NCBI RefSeq assembly: GCF_021601625.1
Contig: NZ_BQHR01000001.1
Location: 372,001 to 436,000 of the forward strand
Source: Pseudomonas paraglycinae
GTDB taxonomy: Bacteria; Pseudomonadota; Gammaproteobacteria; Pseudomonadales; Pseudomonadaceae
Length of the DNA stretch: 64,000 nucleotides
Direction: 5' to 3'
The notes below the pieces were generated by a model. The model saw only the letters and a list, made by a program, of their open reading frames with translations. It was not told the DNA's origin and made no database searches. The first letter of the stretch is position 1. Each line of letters opens with the position of its first letter. Below are positions 52,871 to 61,358 of this stretch, piece by piece. The translations under genes were made by a program, and so were the position numbers.

Positions 52871-52902
52871 AAAAAAATCGCAGCTCCAGGCTGCGATTTT
52901 TT
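52871..52902. terminator. terminator after desT
   Basis: AAAATCGCAG pairs with CTGCGATTTT around a seven-base loop, with A-run and T-run on opposite sides. It lies just past the desT stop on the minus strand and is usable in both directions. Confidence 0.85.
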
Positions 52903-52908
52903 GCTTTC

Positions 52909-53541
52909 TCACTCGGTACTGCCGAGCCCTTGCCAGTGCTTCAACCCGATAAAGATGAAGCGCAACTGCTGGGTGATCTTCGCCTGGGGCGTCAGATGCT
53001 CGGGCAGGGCTTCGGCCGGCGGGTCGATGATGTCCGGCAGGGTGGCGAACACCGATTTGACAATCAGGTCGGCCATTACGCTCAGGCCTTCGCGATTGAG
53101 GTGCTGGAGCTTGGGCATCAAGGCCAGATCCGCCGCCAGGTCGGAGCTGATGTCCTCCCGCAAACGGCCAATGGCCTGACGCACCGGCAACGATCCGCCG
53201 TACTGCTCGCGGGCCAGAAACAGGAATTGCGAACGGTTGGCGCTGACCACGTCGAGGAAAATCCGCACCGACGCATCGATGATGCCGCCCATGACGAATT
53301 CGTTGTGGCGTACCAGGCGGATGGTTTCGCGGAAGGTCTGGCCGACTTCGCTGACCAGTACCAGGCCGAGTTCGTCCATGTCGGCGAAATGCCGGTAGAA
53401 ACCGGTGGGCACGATGCCGGCGGTTTTCGTCACTTCACGCAGGCTCAGGCTGCCGAATCCTCGGCCGCTTTCCATCAAGTGGCGGGCAGCGTCCATCAGG
53501 GCGTTGCGGGTCTGTTGTTTCTGTTCGGCGCGGGGCAGCAT
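52909..53541 (-). CDS. desT: TetR family fatty-acid regulator DesT
   Basis: A 210-aa TetR/FabR-type repressor that senses the ratio of unsaturated to saturated acyl-CoA and controls desaturase and fab genes. It begins MLPRAEQKQQTRNALMDAAR. The helix-turn-helix contains SLREVTKTAGIVPTGFYRHF, and the ligand-binding half has ANRSQFLFLAREQYGGSLPV. Strong resemblance to P. aeruginosa DesT, also next to ureE. In that species desT is divergent from desC-desB, but here the upstream neighbour is a repeat protein on the same strand. Confidence 0.88.
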   Translation of the reverse strand: MLPRAEQKQQTRNALMDAARHLMESGRGFGSLSLREVTKTAGIVPTGFYRHFADMDELGLVLVSEVGQTFRETIRLVRHNEFVMGGIIDASVRIFLDVVSANRSQFLFLAREQYGGSLPVRQAIGRLREDISSDLAADLALMPKLQHLNREGLSVMADLIVKSVFATLPDIIDPPAEALPEHLTPQAKITQQLRFIFIGLKHWQGLGSTE

Positions 53542-53668
53542 CGCAAGGGTGTGTTCTTAGGCAAGACAAGCGCCGCACTCTAGCAAATCGGCTTTGTCGG
53601 CGTCGAACGGCAGCGGGGGAGATGGAGCAGGGAAATCGCGACTTCTTTATACAGGCTGCTGAAAAGTC

Positions 53669-53699
53669 AAAAGCCCAATCCGGGGATTGGGCTTTTTTT
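53669..53699 (-). terminator. terminator of the repeat-protein gene
   Basis: AAAGCCCAATC pairs with GATTGGGCTTT around four bases. On the minus strand it is followed by a short T-rich stretch and lies 17 bp beyond the stop codon. Confidence 0.75.
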
Positions 53700-53715
53700 C
53701 CAGGCCGCCATGGGC

Positions 53716-54180
53716 TTAGCTCAAAGCGCTGTTGCGTTCGATCACACGGTCACCACCACCTTCGGCCAGGGTTTGACCTTGTGGGGTACGGTCGCCGCCG
53801 TCAGAAGCCAGAGTCTGGCCTTGTGGGGTACGGTCGCCACCGTCAGATGCCAGGGTTTGACCTTGTGGAGTGCGATCCGAACCGTCTTGAACCAGACCTT
53901 TCTCTTCCAGACGATCGCGGCCGCCTTCAGCTACGGTTTGACCTTGTGGGGTTTTGTCATAGCCATCTTGAACCAGGCCTTTTTCTTCCAGACGGTTGCG
54001 ACCGTTTTCAGCCAGGGTCTGGCCTTGTGGAGTGCGGTCGGAGCCATCAGCAGCAACGGTCTGGCTGAACACCGAGTGGCTGGTTTTGACTTGCGGAGTC
54101 GCTTGATCGGCAGCTGGCAGGGCGAAAGCGGTGCTGGCCAGCATCGAGAGGGTAAGACTGAACAGAAGTTGGCGTTTCAT
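53716..54180 (-). CDS. secreted 14-residue tandem-repeat protein
   Basis: A 154-aa protein with an AAGGAG ribosome site. A signal peptide of about 20 residues (MKRQLLFSLTLSMLASTAFA) is followed by about 25 unique residues and then eight tandem units of 13-14 residues. One class reads ADGSDRTPQGQTL, the other AEGGRDRLEEKGLV. Units alternate at first, then three DGGDRTPQGQTL-type units run together, so the array grew by duplication. The DGxDR motif recalls calcium-binding loops, but no family is certain. Function unknown. No membrane anchor, so periplasmic or extracellular. Confidence 0.8.
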   Translation of the reverse strand: MKRQLLFSLTLSMLASTAFALPAADQATPQVKTSHSVFSQTVAADGSDRTPQGQTLAENGRNRLEEKGLVQDGYDKTPQGQTVAEGGRDRLEEKGLVQDGSDRTPQGQTLASDGGDRTPQGQTLASDGGDRTPQGQTLAEGGGDRVIERNSALS

Positions 54181-54561
54181 GATGAGTTGCTCCTTGGGAG
54201 GGCGATAAAGTGGGTACGAAGCTAATGCTACTCTCGATAAGTCGATATAAAAGTTCATAAACACAATGGTAATAATCAACAGAATTGATTGTTCGCTTGG
54301 GAGGCTCTAGTTCGGGCGTTTCAGGCGGGCGGTTTTGCACTGTGGTGGGTATTTTCCACCCACTCGCGCTCCGCAAAAGTGCGGGTGCGGTAACGCCAAC
54401 TCGACCGATCGGTCAGAATGGCCACCGTTTTTTGGCCCCGATGGGGCTTTGGATTAAACCTGCGGGCTGTTTGTCAGTCACAGATTTCATGAGGGCCATC
54501 ACGGCCGGTCGTTTCAGCTGCGTCGTGCCAATGGATGCAGTCGTCTTCAGGAGCTTTGTGC
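54181..54561. other. divergent intergenic region, no gene seen
   Basis: This 381-bp gap separates the repeat-protein gene and the AsmA gene, which are transcribed away from each other. The left 120 bp are AT-rich and should hold the repeat-protein promoter. The right half holds the AsmA promoter and GGAG site. A plus-strand frame at 54285-54578 has no recognisable features and overlaps the AsmA start, so it is not called. Confidence 0.5.
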
Positions 54562-56637
54562 ATGACGCGCACCCGTAAAATCTTCGCCTGGACCTTCGCC
54601 ACCCTTGTGCTGCTTCTGGCGGTGCTGGTGTTGGTCATCGTGTTTTTCGACTGGAACCGGATCAAGCCGCCGCTTAATGCCAAAGTCTCGGAAGAATTGC
54701 ACCGACCGTTCGCCATCAACGGCAACCTGTCGGTGGTCTGGCGGCGTGAACTCGACGAGGGCGGCTGGCGCGCCTGGGTGCCGTGGCCGCACGTGGTCGC
54801 CGAAGACCTGACGCTGGGCAACCCGGACTGGTCGAAGCAGCCGCAGATGGTCACCCTTAAACGGGTCGAGCTGCGCATTTCGCCACTGGCCTTGCTGGCG
54901 CAACGGGTCGCGATTCCGCGCATCGACCTGACCGAACCCAACGCGCAACTGCAGCGTTTGGCCGACGGCCGCGCCAACTGGACCTTCAAGTTCGATCCCA
55001 AGGACCCGAATGCCGAGCCCTCGAACTGGGTGGTCGACATCGGCGCCATCGGTTTCGACAAGGGCCACGTCACCCTCGATGATCAGACCCTCAAGACCAA
55101 CCTCGACCTGTTGATCGATCCGCTGGGCAAGCCGATTCCGTTCAGCGACATCGTCGGCGACAAAGCCGCAAAAACCGCGCAGGACAAGGGCGGCGCACCG
55201 CAGGATTACGCCTTCGGCCTGAAAGTCACCGGCCAGTATCACGGCCAGAAACTCGCCGGCCAGGGCAAGATCGGTGGCTTGCTGGCTCTGCAGGACGCGA
55301 GCAAACCGTTCCCGTTGCAGGCCCAGGCGAAGATCGGCGATACCAGCGTCGAACTCGCCGGCACCCTGACCGATCCGCTGAATCTCGGCGCCCTCGATCT
55401 GCGCCTGAAACTGGCCGGCGCCAGCCTCGGCAACCTGTATCCGCTGACCGGCGTAACCCTGCCGGACACCCCGCCTTATGCCACCGACGGCCATTTGATC
55501 GCCAAGCTGCATGAGCCGGGCGGGGCGCAGTTCCGCTATGAACAGTTCAACGGCAAGATCGGCAGCAGCGACATCCATGGCGATTTGGCCTACGTCGCCA
55601 GTCAGCCACGGCCCAAGCTGAGTGGCGCGCTGCTGTCCAATCAATTGTTGTTTGCCGACCTTGCGCCGCTGATCGGTGCCGATTCCAATGCCAAGCAGAA
55701 GGCCCGTGGCGGCGAGAGCAAGCAGCCGGCGGACAAGGTGCTGCCGGTGGAAGAGTTCAAGACCGAGCGCTGGCGCGACATGGACGCCGACGTCGAATTC
55801 ACCGGCAAGCGCATCGTCCACAGCGAAGAACTGCCGTTCACCGACCTCTATACCCACCTCAAACTCAACGACGGCGAGCTGAGTCTGGAGCCGCTGCGCT
55901 TCGGCGTGGCCGGTGGCAACCTCGATGCGCAGATTCGCCTCAACGGTCGCACCGAACCGCTGGAGGGCCGGGCCAAATTGACCGCGCGCAAGTTCAAGCT
56001 CAAACAGCTGTTCCCGACCTTCGAACCGATGAAGACCAGTTTCGGCGAGCTCAACGGTGATGCCGATATCGCCGGTCGCGGCAACTCGGTGGCCAAACTG
56101 TTGGGCGGTGCCAACGGCAACCTGAAGATGCTGATCAACGACGGCGCGATCAGTCGCGAGTTGATGGAGCTGGCCGGGCTCAACGTCGGCAACTACGTGG
56201 TCGGCAAGATCTTTGGCGACAAGGAAGTGAAGATCAACTGCGCGGCGGCGGACTTCGACATCAAGACTGGCCTGGCGAACACGCGGCTGTTTGTGTTCGA
56301 TACCGAGAACGCAATCATCTACATCGACGGCACGGCGAACATGGCCACCGAGCAACTGGACCTGACGGTGACGCCGGAATCCAAGGGCTGGCGTTTGATT
56401 TCCCTGCGCTCGCCGTTGTATGTACGGGGCAAGTTCATCAAGCCGGATGCGGGGGTGAAAGCGGTGCCGTTGATGTTGCGCGGGGCGGGGATGGTGGCGC
56501 TGGGCGTGATCGCTGCGCCGGCGGCGGGGCTGCTGGCGCTGGTGGCGCCGAGTGGTGGCGAGCCGAATCAGTGCGCGCCGTTGCTGGAGCAGATGAAGGC
56601 GGGCAAGGCGCCGGTGACTGTCAAACCTACCAAGTAA
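54562..56637 (+). CDS. AsmA family protein
   Basis: A 691-aa envelope protein of the AsmA/TamB/YhdP superfamily, proposed to bridge the periplasm and carry phospholipids to the outer membrane. One N-terminal membrane anchor (about 8-30, FATLVLLLAVLVLVIVFF) leads directly to the AsmA domain (FDWNRIKPPLNAKVSEELHR). The rest is beta-rich, with the C-terminal AsmA block about 490-640 (GELNGDADIAGRGNSVAKLL). GGAG precedes the ATG at 54562. Single gene. Confidence 0.9.
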   Translation: MTRTRKIFAWTFATLVLLLAVLVLVIVFFDWNRIKPPLNAKVSEELHRPFAINGNLSVVWRRELDEGGWRAWVPWPHVVAEDLTLGNPDWSKQPQMVTLKRVELRISPLALLAQRVAIPRIDLTEPNAQLQRLADGRANWTFKFDPKDPNAEPSNWVVDIGAIGFDKGHVTLDDQTLKTNLDLLIDPLGKPIPFSDIVGDKAAKTAQDKGGAPQDYAFGLKVTGQYHGQKLAGQGKIGGLLALQDASKPFPLQAQAKIGDTSVELAGTLTDPLNLGALDLRLKLAGASLGNLYPLTGVTLPDTPPYATDGHLIAKLHEPGGAQFRYEQFNGKIGSSDIHGDLAYVASQPRPKLSGALLSNQLLFADLAPLIGADSNAKQKARGGESKQPADKVLPVEEFKTERWRDMDADVEFTGKRIVHSEELPFTDLYTHLKLNDGELSLEPLRFGVAGGNLDAQIRLNGRTEPLEGRAKLTARKFKLKQLFPTFEPMKTSFGELNGDADIAGRGNSVAKLLGGANGNLKMLINDGAISRELMELAGLNVGNYVVGKIFGDKEVKINCAAADFDIKTGLANTRLFVFDTENAIIYIDGTANMATEQLDLTVTPESKGWRLISLRSPLYVRGKFIKPDAGVKAVPLMLRGAGMVALGVIAAPAAGLLALVAPSGGEPNQCAPLLEQMKAGKAPVTVKPTK

Positions 56638-56649
56638 TCGCAGCAACCC

Positions 56650-56771
56650 GATCATTCCCACGTCGAGGCGTCGAACCGTCTGCGTGGGAACGTCGCCATG
56701 GTCGCTCTGCGTCCGCTCTTGGGACGCGGAGCGTCCCGGGATGCATTCCCACGCGGAGCGTGGGAACGATC
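56650..56771. repeat. GATCATTCCCACG-type palindromic repeat, copy D
   Basis: The arms GATCATTCCCACG and CGTGGGAACGATC enclose nested inverted segments (TTGGGACGCGGAGCGTCC-like). Shares the internal GTCGAACCGTCTGCGTGGGA stretch with copy A, so A and D are the closest pair. Confidence 0.85.
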
Positions 56772-56792
56772 GGTCAGCGGGGGGAGCGGGGA

Positions 56793-57323
56793 TTAGAGGT
56801 CCTTCAGAATATCCGCCATGTCATCCGCATGCTCTTCTTCCTGAGCCAGGATGTCTTCAAAGATCCGGCGGGTGGTCGGATCCTTGTCACCGATGTACTG
56901 GATGATCTCGCGGTAGCTGTCGATGGCGATCCGCTCGGCCACCAGGTCTTCGTAGACCATTTCCTTCAAGGTGTTGCCGGCCACGTATTGCGCGTGGGAC
57001 ATCTTCGACAGCAGGTCAGGGTTGAACTCGGGCTCGCCGCCCAGTTGCACGATGCGCTCGGCGAGACGGTCGGCGTGTTCGGCTTCCTGAGTGGCGTGCT
57101 CGAGGAACTCGTCGGCGGCGACGTTGGCTTTCAGGCCGTTGGCCATGAAGTAGTGGCGCTTGTAGCGCAAGACGCAGATCAGTTCGGTGGCCAGCGATTC
57201 GTTGAGCAGGCGCAGCACTTCTTCACGGTTGGCGCTGTAGCTTTCGGTCACTGCGCCGTTTTCCACGTGCTGGCGTGCGCGCTCGCGCAGGGTTTGAACA
57301 TCAGACAATTGCAGGTCACTCAT
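56793..57323 (-). CDS. ferritin-like / bacterioferritin-like protein
   Basis: A four-helix-bundle diiron protein of 176 aa. Iron-ligand motifs are the Glu of NESLATELICVLRYKRHYF, EHATQEAEHADRL (Glu-x-x-His) and the C-terminal AQEEEHADDMADIL. Close in style to the Pseudomonas Dps/bacterioferritin-like proteins that store iron or protect from peroxide. It lacks an obvious heme Met as in Bfr. GGAG precedes the start at 57323. Single gene between a repeat and a LysR gene. Confidence 0.87.
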   Translation of the reverse strand: MSDLQLSDVQTLRERARQHVENGAVTESYSANREEVLRLLNESLATELICVLRYKRHYFMANGLKANVAADEFLEHATQEAEHADRLAERIVQLGGEPEFNPDLLSKMSHAQYVAGNTLKEMVYEDLVAERIAIDSYREIIQYIGDKDPTTRRIFEDILAQEEEHADDMADILKDL

Positions 57324-57421
57324 TTCAGTCTCCTGGAGGCTAATCCGATTGGCGTCACGTTCTGCTGACGTGATCGTTACCTGGTTGTGAGTGATGAACG
57401 CGGCAAAAAGTTTTGTCGGAT

Positions 57422-58324
57422 TCAGCGCGGGGCATGTCCCGAAAGCAATGCCTCCTCGCGCAGCCAGGCAAAAAACGCCTTAACCGGCGGGTGCCGTTCG
57501 CGGCCCGGTACGCAAAGTGCGCTGTATCCGGCGCCATCGACCTGGACCTCGCCCTTGTACGGCACCAGCAGACCGCTGGCGACGCTTTGCGACACCAGGA
57601 TGTTGCTCGCCAGCACCAGCCCCTGTCCGGCAATGGCCGCTTGCAGGGCGTAATGCTCTTCGTCGTATTCGCGGACGGCCGGGTGCTGATTCAGCCAGTT
57701 CTCGCCCGACTGCGCGCACCAAGCCTCCCAGCCGTGGGCGTACAGTTTCGAATTGTGCCAATGCACGCTGATCAGCGCCGGGGTGCGGCGGGCGGCCAGC
57801 GCCACCTGTTCCGGCGAGCCGTACACGCCGAACGATTCATCGAACAGGCACAACCCGTAGAGGTTCGGGTAATCGTCGAGGCTGTAGCGCAGCACCAGAT
57901 CGACACTGGCGTCCTGATGCAGATCGATCACTTCGCAATGTGTGTCCAGCCGCACATTGATGTTCGGATGCTTCGCATAAAACCGCCCCAGTCGCGGCAC
58001 CAGCCACAGCGCGGCGAACGCGGCGGTGGTCGACAGTGTCAGGCTGCTGCCGCTGCGTTGCGGACGAAGGGTGTCGACGCTTTGCGCCACTTCCAGAAAT
58101 GCGCCGTGCAGGCTGCGAAACAGCCGCTCGCCACCCTCGGTCAGGCGCACCTGACGCGGCAGGCGTTCGAACAGCGCCACGCCGAGCCAGTCCTCCAGCG
58201 AGCGGATCTGATGGGAGATCGCCGTCGGCGTCACCGCCAGTTCTTCGGCGGCCGCCTTGAAGCTCAACAGGCGTGAAGCGGATTCGAACGCGCGCAGGGC
58301 GGTCAGGGGCAAGGCAGCGAACAT
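57422..58324 (-). CDS. LysR family regulator, GcvA type
   Basis: A 300-aa regulator beginning MFAALPLTALRAFESASRLL with the helix-turn-helix in FKAAAEELAVTPTAISHQIR and a C-terminal effector domain (FAALWLVPRLGRFYAKHP). It is divergent from azoR with 119 bp between starts. The shared region contains ATGAAATAAATTCATC-like palindromic text at 58337-58352, a plausible LysR site. Its effector may be a quinone, aromatic or other azoR-linked compound, by inference only. Confidence 0.88.
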   Translation of the reverse strand: MFAALPLTALRAFESASRLLSFKAAAEELAVTPTAISHQIRSLEDWLGVALFERLPRQVRLTEGGERLFRSLHGAFLEVAQSVDTLRPQRSGSSLTLSTTAAFAALWLVPRLGRFYAKHPNINVRLDTHCEVIDLHQDASVDLVLRYSLDDYPNLYGLCLFDESFGVYGSPEQVALAARRTPALISVHWHNSKLYAHGWEAWCAQSGENWLNQHPAVREYDEEHYALQAAIAGQGLVLASNILVSQSVASGLLVPYKGEVQVDGAGYSALCVPGRERHPPVKAFFAWLREEALLSGHAPR

Positions 58325-58443
58325 GAAAGCTCCACGGATGAAATAAATTCATCCTGACTGATTTTTGCTCATTTGAGGTGATGAAGTGATGCCCGCAATC
58401 TGGCGCCACACCGTCACTCAAGTCTAGTCCCAAGGAGATTCAG

Positions 58444-59082
58444 ATGAGCAAGATTCTTGTGATCCATGCTAGCCCTCGCGGTGAGCGTTCCCATTCGCGG
58501 CGTCTGGCAGAAACCTTTCTCAGTGCCTGGCAAGTCCGTCATCCACAGGCTCAGGTCACTCGCCGTGAAGTCGGCCGGGCGTTGATTCCGGCGGTGAACG
58601 AGGCGTTTGTCGCGGCGGCGTTTTATCCGGATCCCGAGGCTCGGCCGCTGACGATGCAGGCCGATCTGGCGCTCAGCGATCAACTGGTGGGCGAGTTGTT
58701 CGATCACGACCTGCTGCTGATTTCCACGCCGATGTACAACTTCAACGTGCCCAGCGGCCTCAAGGCCTGGGTCGATCAGATCGTGCGGTTGGGTCTGACG
58801 TTCGACCATACGCTGGACAATGGCATCGCCCAATACACGCCACTGCTGCACGGCAAAAAGGCGCTGATCGTCACCAGTCGCGGCGGTTTCGGTTTCGGCC
58901 CGGGCGGCGAACTGGAAGCGCTTAACCACGCCGATCCATGGCTGCGCACCGCGCTTGGCTTCATCGGCATCAACGACGTCACGGTGGTCGCGGCCGAGGG
59001 CGAGGAATCCGCCGAGCGTACCTTCGCGGTGTCGGTGGCCGAGGCCGAGCAGCGCTTGCTCGACCTCGCCCGGGCGTTCTAG
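58444..59082 (+). CDS. azoR: FMN-dependent NADH:quinone oxidoreductase / azoreductase
   Basis: Flavodoxin-fold enzyme that reduces quinones and azo compounds by two electrons. It has 212 aa. FMN-contact motifs are [18 protein letters not shown] near residue 8, [20 protein letters not shown] near 98 and [12 protein letters not shown] near 142. The ATG at 58444 has AAGGAG. The stop TAG abuts the ATG of the SMR gene, so the two are translated from one mRNA. Confidence 0.93.
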   Translation: MSKILVIHASPRGERSHSRRLAETFLSAWQVRHPQAQVTRREVGRALIPAVNEAFVAAAFYPDPEARPLTMQADLALSDQLVGELFDHDLLLISTPMYNFNVPSGLKAWVDQIVRLGLTFDHTLDNGIAQYTPLLHGKKALIVTSRGGFGFGPGGELEALNHADPWLRTALGFIGINDVTVVAAEGEESAERTFAVSVAEAEQRLLDLARAF

Positions 59083-59388
59083 ATGGCCTGGCTGTTTCTG
59101 CTGATCGCAGCGGGGTTCGAGGTCACCTTCGCCATGGGCATGAAGTACGCCGAGGGTTTCACCCGGCTCTGGCCGTCGCTGATTACCGTGGTCGCGGCGG
59201 TGGGCGGGGTGTACTTCCTGACCCTGGCGATGCGCGAGTTGCCGGTGAGCATCGCTTATCCGATCTGGACGGCCATCGGCTCGCTCGGCACGGTGTTTCT
59301 CGGTTTCGCCCTGCTGGGCGAGAGCCTGACGCTGGTGAAGCTGCTGTCGGTGGGGCTGATTGTGGCGGGGGTGGTGGGGCTGAAGTAG
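59083..59388 (+). CDS. small multidrug resistance transporter (SugE/Gdx-like)
   Basis: A 101-aa four-helix proton-coupled exporter. The essential Glu13 lies in LIAAGFEVTFAMGMKYAEGF. YPIWTAIGSLGTVFLGFALL resembles the Gdx/SugE signature more than EmrE, so guanidinium or quaternary cations are possible substrates. No guanidine riboswitch precedes it. It sits directly after azoR without a gap and may export a reduction product or act in a general xenobiotic response. Confidence 0.88.
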   Translation: MAWLFLLIAAGFEVTFAMGMKYAEGFTRLWPSLITVVAAVGGVYFLTLAMRELPVSIAYPIWTAIGSLGTVFLGFALLGESLTLVKLLSVGLIVAGVVGLK

Positions 59389-59479
59389 GCTGGTCGTGGA
59401 GTTGTCATCATCGAGGCGGATGTTTGGCGGGCGTTTTGCACGTCCTGCATCCACTCACCGACCACAAGGATGTTTGCCC

Positions 59480-60370
59480 ATGGCGCAAGATTCGGCCACA
59501 CGTTATCCACTGGTGCTGGTGCCGGGAATGCTCGGTTTCATCCGTCTGGTGCTGTACCCGTACTGGTACGGAATCATCAAGGCGTTGCGCCGGGGTGGTG
59601 CAACGGTGATTGCGGTGCAGGTGTCGCCGCTCAATTCCACCGAGGTGCGCGGCGAGCAGTTGCTGACGCGCATCGATGAAATCCTTCGGGAGACCGGCGC
59701 GGCCAAGGTCAATCTGTTCGGCCATAGCCAGGGTTCGCTGACGGCACGTTACGCGGCGGCCAAGCGACCGGATCTGGTGGCGTCGGTGACGTCGGTTGCC
59801 GGGCCCAATCACGGTTCGGAACTGGCCGACTATCTGGCGAAACACTATCCGGCGGACAGCGCCAAGGGCCGAATCCTCGAGGCGCTGTTGCGTTTTGTCG
59901 GCTGGCTGATGGCGCTGCTGGAAACCGGTTATCACGGGCCGAAACTGCCGGTGGATATCCACGCTTCGCACCATTCCCTGACCACCGAAGGCGTGGCGCT
60001 GTTCAACCAGCGTTATCCACAGGGCCTGCCGCAAACCTGGGGTGGGCACGGGCCGGAAGAGGTCAACGGCGTGCGGTATTACTCGTGGTCCGGCACCTTG
60101 CAGCCGGGCAAGACCGATCGCGGTGGCAACCTGTTCGATGGCACCAACCGCAGCTGTCGGTTGTTCGCCAAAACCTTCGTGCGCGAGCCGGGGCAGTGCG
60201 ATGGCATGGTCGGACGCTACAGCTCGCACCTGGGCACCGTCATCGGCGATGACTACCCGATGGATCACTTCGACATCGTCAACCAGTCGCTGGGTCTGGT
60301 TGGCAAAGGCGCGGATCCGGTGCGGCTGTTCGTCGAGCATGCGGCGCGGTTGAAAGCCGCCGGGGTCTAG
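59480..60370 (+). CDS. triacylglycerol lipase, foldase-independent family I.1 type
   Basis: Alpha/beta-hydrolase of 296 aa. The start at 59480 (MAQDSATRYPLVLVPGMLG) has AAGGA. No signal peptide is visible, as in P. fragi and Proteus lipases, which it resembles through VTSVAGPNHGSELADYLAKH and LTTEGVALFNQRYPQGLP. The triad is Ser83 (FGHSQGS), Asp241 (QCDGMVGRYSSH) and His263 (PMDHFDIVN). The usual His-Gly before the oxyanion residue is Pro15-Gly16. No lipase-specific foldase gene follows. Convergent with, and overlapping by four bases, the EamA gene. Confidence 0.88.
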   Translation: MAQDSATRYPLVLVPGMLGFIRLVLYPYWYGIIKALRRGGATVIAVQVSPLNSTEVRGEQLLTRIDEILRETGAAKVNLFGHSQGSLTARYAAAKRPDLVASVTSVAGPNHGSELADYLAKHYPADSAKGRILEALLRFVGWLMALLETGYHGPKLPVDIHASHHSLTTEGVALFNQRYPQGLPQTWGGHGPEEVNGVRYYSWSGTLQPGKTDRGGNLFDGTNRSCRLFAKTFVREPGQCDGMVGRYSSHLGTVIGDDYPMDHFDIVNQSLGLVGKGADPVRLFVEHAARLKAAGV

Positions 60371-61260
60371 GCGGCGCTCGGGGTGTGGGAGCGACCGAGG
60401 GCGGTGGTCCAGCGCTCGGAAAGAATCACCCCGCCCAGCGTCAGCAAGCCACCGACCAGGTGATACATCGCCAGTTGTTCCTTCAGTACCACTGCGGCAA
60501 TCAGCGCGGTGATCAGCGGCAGCAGGTTGAAGAACAGCGTGGTCCGGCTCGGGCCCAGACGCTGCACGGCCTGCATCCACGCCAGCGGCGCAAGCATCGA
60601 GGCCAGCAGGCACGCGTACAGCACCAGCGGAATGTTCTGCAGGGTCAGGCCGGTTTTCGGTGAAGTCGCGTACAGCGGAAACAACACCACCACCGCCACC
60701 AGCACCTGCAAGTACAGCAACACCAATGGCGGCAGGCGCAGCTGCCATTTTTTCAGCAGGGTGCTGTAGATCGCGTAGGCGAGGGTGGCGATCAGCATCA
60801 TTGCGTCACCCAGGTTCACCCCGTGTTGCAGCAGCGCGCCTAGGCTGCCGGACGACACCACCACCAGCACGCCGGCGAACGATAGCACCGCACCGACCAG
60901 CGCACCGGCGGTCAGGCGCTGGCCGAGGCTGATGATCGCCATGGCCAGCGACATCAATGGCATCAACGACAGGATGATGCCCATGTTGGTGGCGCTGGTC
61001 ATGGTCGCAGCGAAGTAGGCCAGGCTCTGATAGACCGCCATGCCGAGCACGCCGAGGATGAAAATCTTGCCCAGATTCGGGCGGATCTGCGGCCAGTGCG
61101 CGATCACCTTTTTGAGCATGAACGGCGTGAACAGCAGACCGGCGAGCAGCCAGCGGTAGAAGCCGATCTCGGCGGGAAAGATCGCACCGACCGCAAGCTT
61201 GTTGATCACGGTGTTGCCGGCCCAGATGAAAATCGCCAGCAGGGGAAACGCGTATTGCAT
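60367..61260 (-). CDS. EamA/DMT family transporter
   Basis: Ten-helix drug/metabolite transporter of 297 aa with two EamA repeats (about 5-138 and 150-285). It starts MQYAFPLLAIFIWAGNTVINK, with the typical RWLLAGLLFTPFML. The second repeat ends LGGVILSERW. Likely an amino-acid or metabolite exporter, as usual for the RhaT/EamA group. Divergent from an AraC regulator (98 bp between starts), which probably controls it. Confidence 0.88.
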   Translation of the reverse strand: MQYAFPLLAIFIWAGNTVINKLAVGAIFPAEIGFYRWLLAGLLFTPFMLKKVIAHWPQIRPNLGKIFILGVLGMAVYQSLAYFAATMTSATNMGIILSLMPLMSLAMAIISLGQRLTAGALVGAVLSFAGVLVVVSSGSLGALLQHGVNLGDAMMLIATLAYAIYSTLLKKWQLRLPPLVLLYLQVLVAVVVLFPLYATSPKTGLTLQNIPLVLYACLLASMLAPLAWMQAVQRLGPSRTTLFFNLLPLITALIAAVVLKEQLAMYHLVGGLLTLGGVILSERWTTALGRSHTPSAA

Positions 61261-61358
61261 GGGAGGAGAAACCAGTACGTTGATGAACGGTGATTATCCC
61301 TTGTCTGGATGCAGGCCTATACTGCGAACCGGACAACCCGCCCCTGATTCCGGACAGC

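Noticed and set aside
53716-54120. Tandem repeats as a possible CRISPR array
   Set aside because: The repeats are contiguous, in frame, about 42 bp long and have no variable spacers. They encode protein repeats, and no cas genes are present.
54285-54578. 97-codon plus-strand frame before the AsmA gene
   Set aside because: It overlaps the AsmA start and ribosome site, lacks its own, and has no feature of a real protein.
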